Shown here: piece after piece, positions 6,036 through 7,420 of the stretch
Layout of the letters: each line of letters opens with the position of its first letter
How positions within the stretch are numbered: the stretch's first letter is position 1
Assembly: GCA_031283825.1 (NCBI GenBank)
Contig: JAITAZ010000218.1
Span: 1-7,420, forward strand
Direction of reading: 5' to 3'
Origin: Planctomycetaceae bacterium
Lineage (GTDB): Bacteria > Planctomycetota > Planctomycetia > Pirellulales > Thermoguttaceae
Length of the DNA: 7,420 nucleotides
Notes under the pieces: model-generated
Databases searched by the model: none
What the model was told of the DNA's origin: nothing
The model's input: the letters and a program-made list of their open reading frames with translations, nothing else
Program-made: the position numbers and the translations under genes

Positions 6036-6988
6036 TATTTGCTTCCTTTGAATGAAAAAGGTTCGCGGTCTAGGAAGTCTGCCGATGTAATTGTTGGGGC
6101 GACATATTTCTCGATATACTCTACAACTAAGTCAGTTCCTTTGAAATGAGACACGTGCGGCGATTTTCTTGAGTTATACATTGTGTCTGTTAAATCTCTC
6201 ATCAGCGTTACGTTTTGACCATACGTAACCATCTTCCTCAACCCAAACGGACGACCAATAACGCACATATTCGTATGAACGCCAAGCAGAATTACGTTTT
6301 TTATTCCTTTCTCTTTCATGTATGTTATTATTTCTGTTCCGTTATCGCTTATTAAATCTTTTTCGTTGTCGATTTCTAAAATATCTATCTGACTACTCCA
6401 CGCATGACCCTGTTTACATTGCGGCTCGCAATCACAACCGCCGTCAGATTGATCAATGGGCCAAACGGCATCTTTTTCTGTCGGCAGAACCCCGCGAGAC
6501 CAGCCGGCACTATGATATTTTTTTTCGAATTCCGCGTCCCGTTTGCCTTCGATTTTTTTCTTCGCAGGATGGTCTTTGTAATGATTCATACATTCGCTCG
6601 GCGCGTGAAATATTGTTACGTTTTTTGCTCGCGCGGCTTTGAGAACTTCGTTCATTCTCGGCGCCATCTCTGCAACTCGCGACGTTGCGCCTTTGCACCA
6701 ATGTTTATTCCACATATCGCAAATAACAATTGCCGTTTCTTCGCCTTTCCATGTTTCTTCCTTGATCTCAATTTTGAACTCGCCCGATTTCGATTCGGGA
6801 TTGTTCGCGTCAACTTTTTGAACCCGCTTTTGAAGACGTACTTTGAATTCGGCGGCGGATAATTTGGATTCAACGTCGATAAGCAGAATTTGCGTTACAA
6901 AAATTGTAACCGCAAAAAGACCCATTAACGAATTGAAAATTACTCGCGGTAAAATTCTCTCAATTAAATTTCTGTTAAATTTTTTCAT
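6035..6988 (-). CDS. Exported or membrane-anchored isochorismatase-fold cysteine hydrolase
   Basis: Predicted hydrolase of the isochorismatase-like superfamily; the substrate is unknown. The N-terminus has basic residues (K2, K3, R6, R11, R15), then a hydrophobic segment at about 16-37, then ESKLSAAEF. This suggests an uncleaved anchor or a signal peptide cut near A46, placing the enzyme outside the cytoplasm. The catalytic core starts at about 84: AIVICDMWNKHWC supplies the conserved Asp (D91), and ILLGVHTNMCVIGRPFGLRKM supplies the nucleophile C242. I could not place the catalytic Lys with certainty. Features resembling planctomycete homologues I recall are HAPSECMNHYKDHP (128-141), a Cys cluster DGGCDCEPQC (C185, C187, C191) and MRDLTDTMYNS. 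The cluster might bind a metal or form disulfides. The length of 317 is long for the superfamily because of the leader and the 140-200 insertion. The start at 6988 is chosen because it gives the basic leader; it is preceded by an A-run then C and has no Shine-Dalgarno site. Confidence 0.88.
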   Translation of the reverse strand: MKKFNRNLIERILPRVIFNSLMGLFAVTIFVTQILLIDVESKLSAAEFKVRLQKRVQKVDANNPESKSGEFKIEIKEETWKGEETAIVICDMWNKHWCKGATSRVAEMAPRMNEVLKAARAKNVTIFHAPSECMNHYKDHPAKKKIEGKRDAEFEKKYHSAGWSRGVLPTEKDAVWPIDQSDGGCDCEPQCKQGHAWSSQIDILEIDNEKDLISDNGTEIITYMKEKGIKNVILLGVHTNMCVIGRPFGLRKMVTYGQNVTLMRDLTDTMYNSRKSPHVSHFKGTDLVVEYIEKYVAPTITSADFLDREPFSFKGSK

Positions 6989-7015
6989 GTTTTTTTTAAT
7001 TGTTGATTGAACAAA

Positions 7016-7056
7016 CGAGCGCGATCATTCACGCGAATGATTTTTAAACTGCTCGT
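7016..7056. promoter_or_regulatory. Operator-like palindrome upstream of the hydrolase gene
   Basis: The 7-bp arms ATCATTC (7024-7030) and GAATGAT (7035-7041) have a 4-base centre (ACGC). An outer pair, CGAGC (7016-7020) and GCTCG (7051-7055), encloses them. It sits 28-68 bases upstream of the hydrolase start codon, where an operator or leader structure would lie. On the + strand the inner hairpin is followed by a short T-run, so a weak terminator for + transcription is the alternative. No promoter hexamers were recognised with confidence. Confidence 0.4.
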
Positions 7057-7175
7057 ATTAAATTTCGGTTAAAGCCATGTCGGCTTACTATTGGATTTGA
7101 ATTTTATCATCATTAAAATATCTTTCAACAAGAGTACGGTATTATTGGAGAACCGCAGAATTATTCGATGAAAAT

Positions 7176-7308
7176 TTTTTAGAGATTTTGTAACCGTTCA
7201 CGGTTTTTTAAAATTCCGAATTCCGAATTTAAAAACCGTGAACGGTAACAAATTTAGGATTAAAGACGCAAAAAATAAAACAAATATGCTATTGGGAATC
7301 TCTAAAAA
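7176..7308. repeat. Dispersed palindromic element, copy 3, inside a wider 12-bp inverted repeat
   Basis: Arms at 7188-7213 and 7228-7252 share gtaaccgttcacgg and tttttaaa in inverted form, differing mainly by single-base gaps and forming the best stem of the three copies. Its loop is not the 18-base sequence of copies 1 and 2 but a heptamer array. Outside it, tttttagagatt (7176-7187) is perfectly inverted at 7297-7308, giving an outer frame about 133 bp long. No gene lies in 6989-7420; this element and the palindrome at 7016 are the main structures there. Confidence 0.75.
7213..7229. repeat. Heptamer array, ATTCCGA x2 plus ATT, in the loop of palindrome copy 3
   Basis: Two exact heptamers plus ATT fill the loop between the TTTTTTAAA and TTTAAAAA inner ends of the palindrome. 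This is the only array in the window with no gene end within 100 bp, and the only one nested in another repeat. Confidence 0.88.
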
Positions 7309-7325
7309 CTCGTTTTTTTATTAAC

Positions 7326-7352
7326 CACAGAGAACACAGAGTTCACAGAGAG
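7326..7352. repeat. CACAGAGNN tandem repeat
   Basis: Three 9-bp units (CACAGAGAA, CACAGAGTT, CACAGAGAG) preceded by AAC. ACCACAGAG-type arrays are common intergenic repeats in many environmental bacterial genomes. The sequence from 7353 to the window end is almost pure A/T and shows no other structure. Confidence 0.7.
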
Positions 7353-7420
7353 AATATTTTTTAAAAATTAAATTAAATTTTGATTTAAATCCATAATTTT
7401 TTACTTTAATAAATTTAAAT

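Noticed and set aside
6404..6862. 152-codon open frame on the + strand
   Set aside because: It lies wholly antisense to the hydrolase gene, is Phe/Arg-rich, and has no recognisable domain.
7353..7420. Origin-like A/T-rich stretch
   Set aside because: A/T-richness alone; no DnaA-box cluster or partition gene is present, and spacers here are A/T-rich in general.

Overview
The window looks like chromosomal DNA from a low-GC member of the Planctomycetota. This is an inference from three things. The leucyl-tRNA synthetase (LeuRS) is long, with family-typical insertions. The membrane-anchored cysteine hydrolase is of a type I associate with planctomycetes. None of the gene starts has a Shine-Dalgarno site. 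The dense dispersed repeats between genes would suit a repeat-laden, possibly host-associated lineage, but the sequence does not prove habitat or genus.

Layout: (1) 2-322 (+): the 3' end of a gene with an EGIA-type tetrapeptide repeat, probably the tail of an Rpn/PD-(D/E)XK nuclease-like protein. (2) 323-619: no gene; a palindromic element (334-404) followed by a large inverted repeat built of 9-bp units (402-577) just before leuS. (3) 620-3565 (+): leuS. (4) 3566-3798: no gene; two oppositely oriented heptamer arrays around an imperfect palindrome. (5) 3799-4308 (+): aroK, shikimate kinase. (6) 4309-4930: no gene; a 322-bp nested palindrome (4442-4763) plus more copies of its outer motif. 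(7) 4931-5764 (-): a prepilin-peptidase-like membrane protein without the usual catalytic aspartates. (8) 5765-6034: no gene; heptamer arrays at both ends and a second copy of the palindromic element. (9) 6035-6988 (-): exported or anchored isochorismatase-fold hydrolase. (10) 6989-7420: no gene; an operator-like palindrome, a third palindromic element with a heptamer array in its loop, and a CACAGAG array.

The four complete genes do not form an obvious pathway. They are housekeeping (leuS, aroK), envelope or secretion (prepilin peptidase) and unassigned hydrolysis. Each is separated from the next by a repeat-filled spacer, so none is clearly in an operon. The unusual content is the intergenic DNA, where at least four repeat families (gtaaccgttcac palindromes, ATTCCGA heptamers, the ATATCAGTGGAAT/GTCC-GC-GGAC palindrome and GGAC nonamers) are nested, inverted and placed against gene ends. 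I see no CRISPR array, tRNA, rRNA, transposase or complete undescribed protein system. The best leads are the repeat architecture and the divergent prepilin peptidase.
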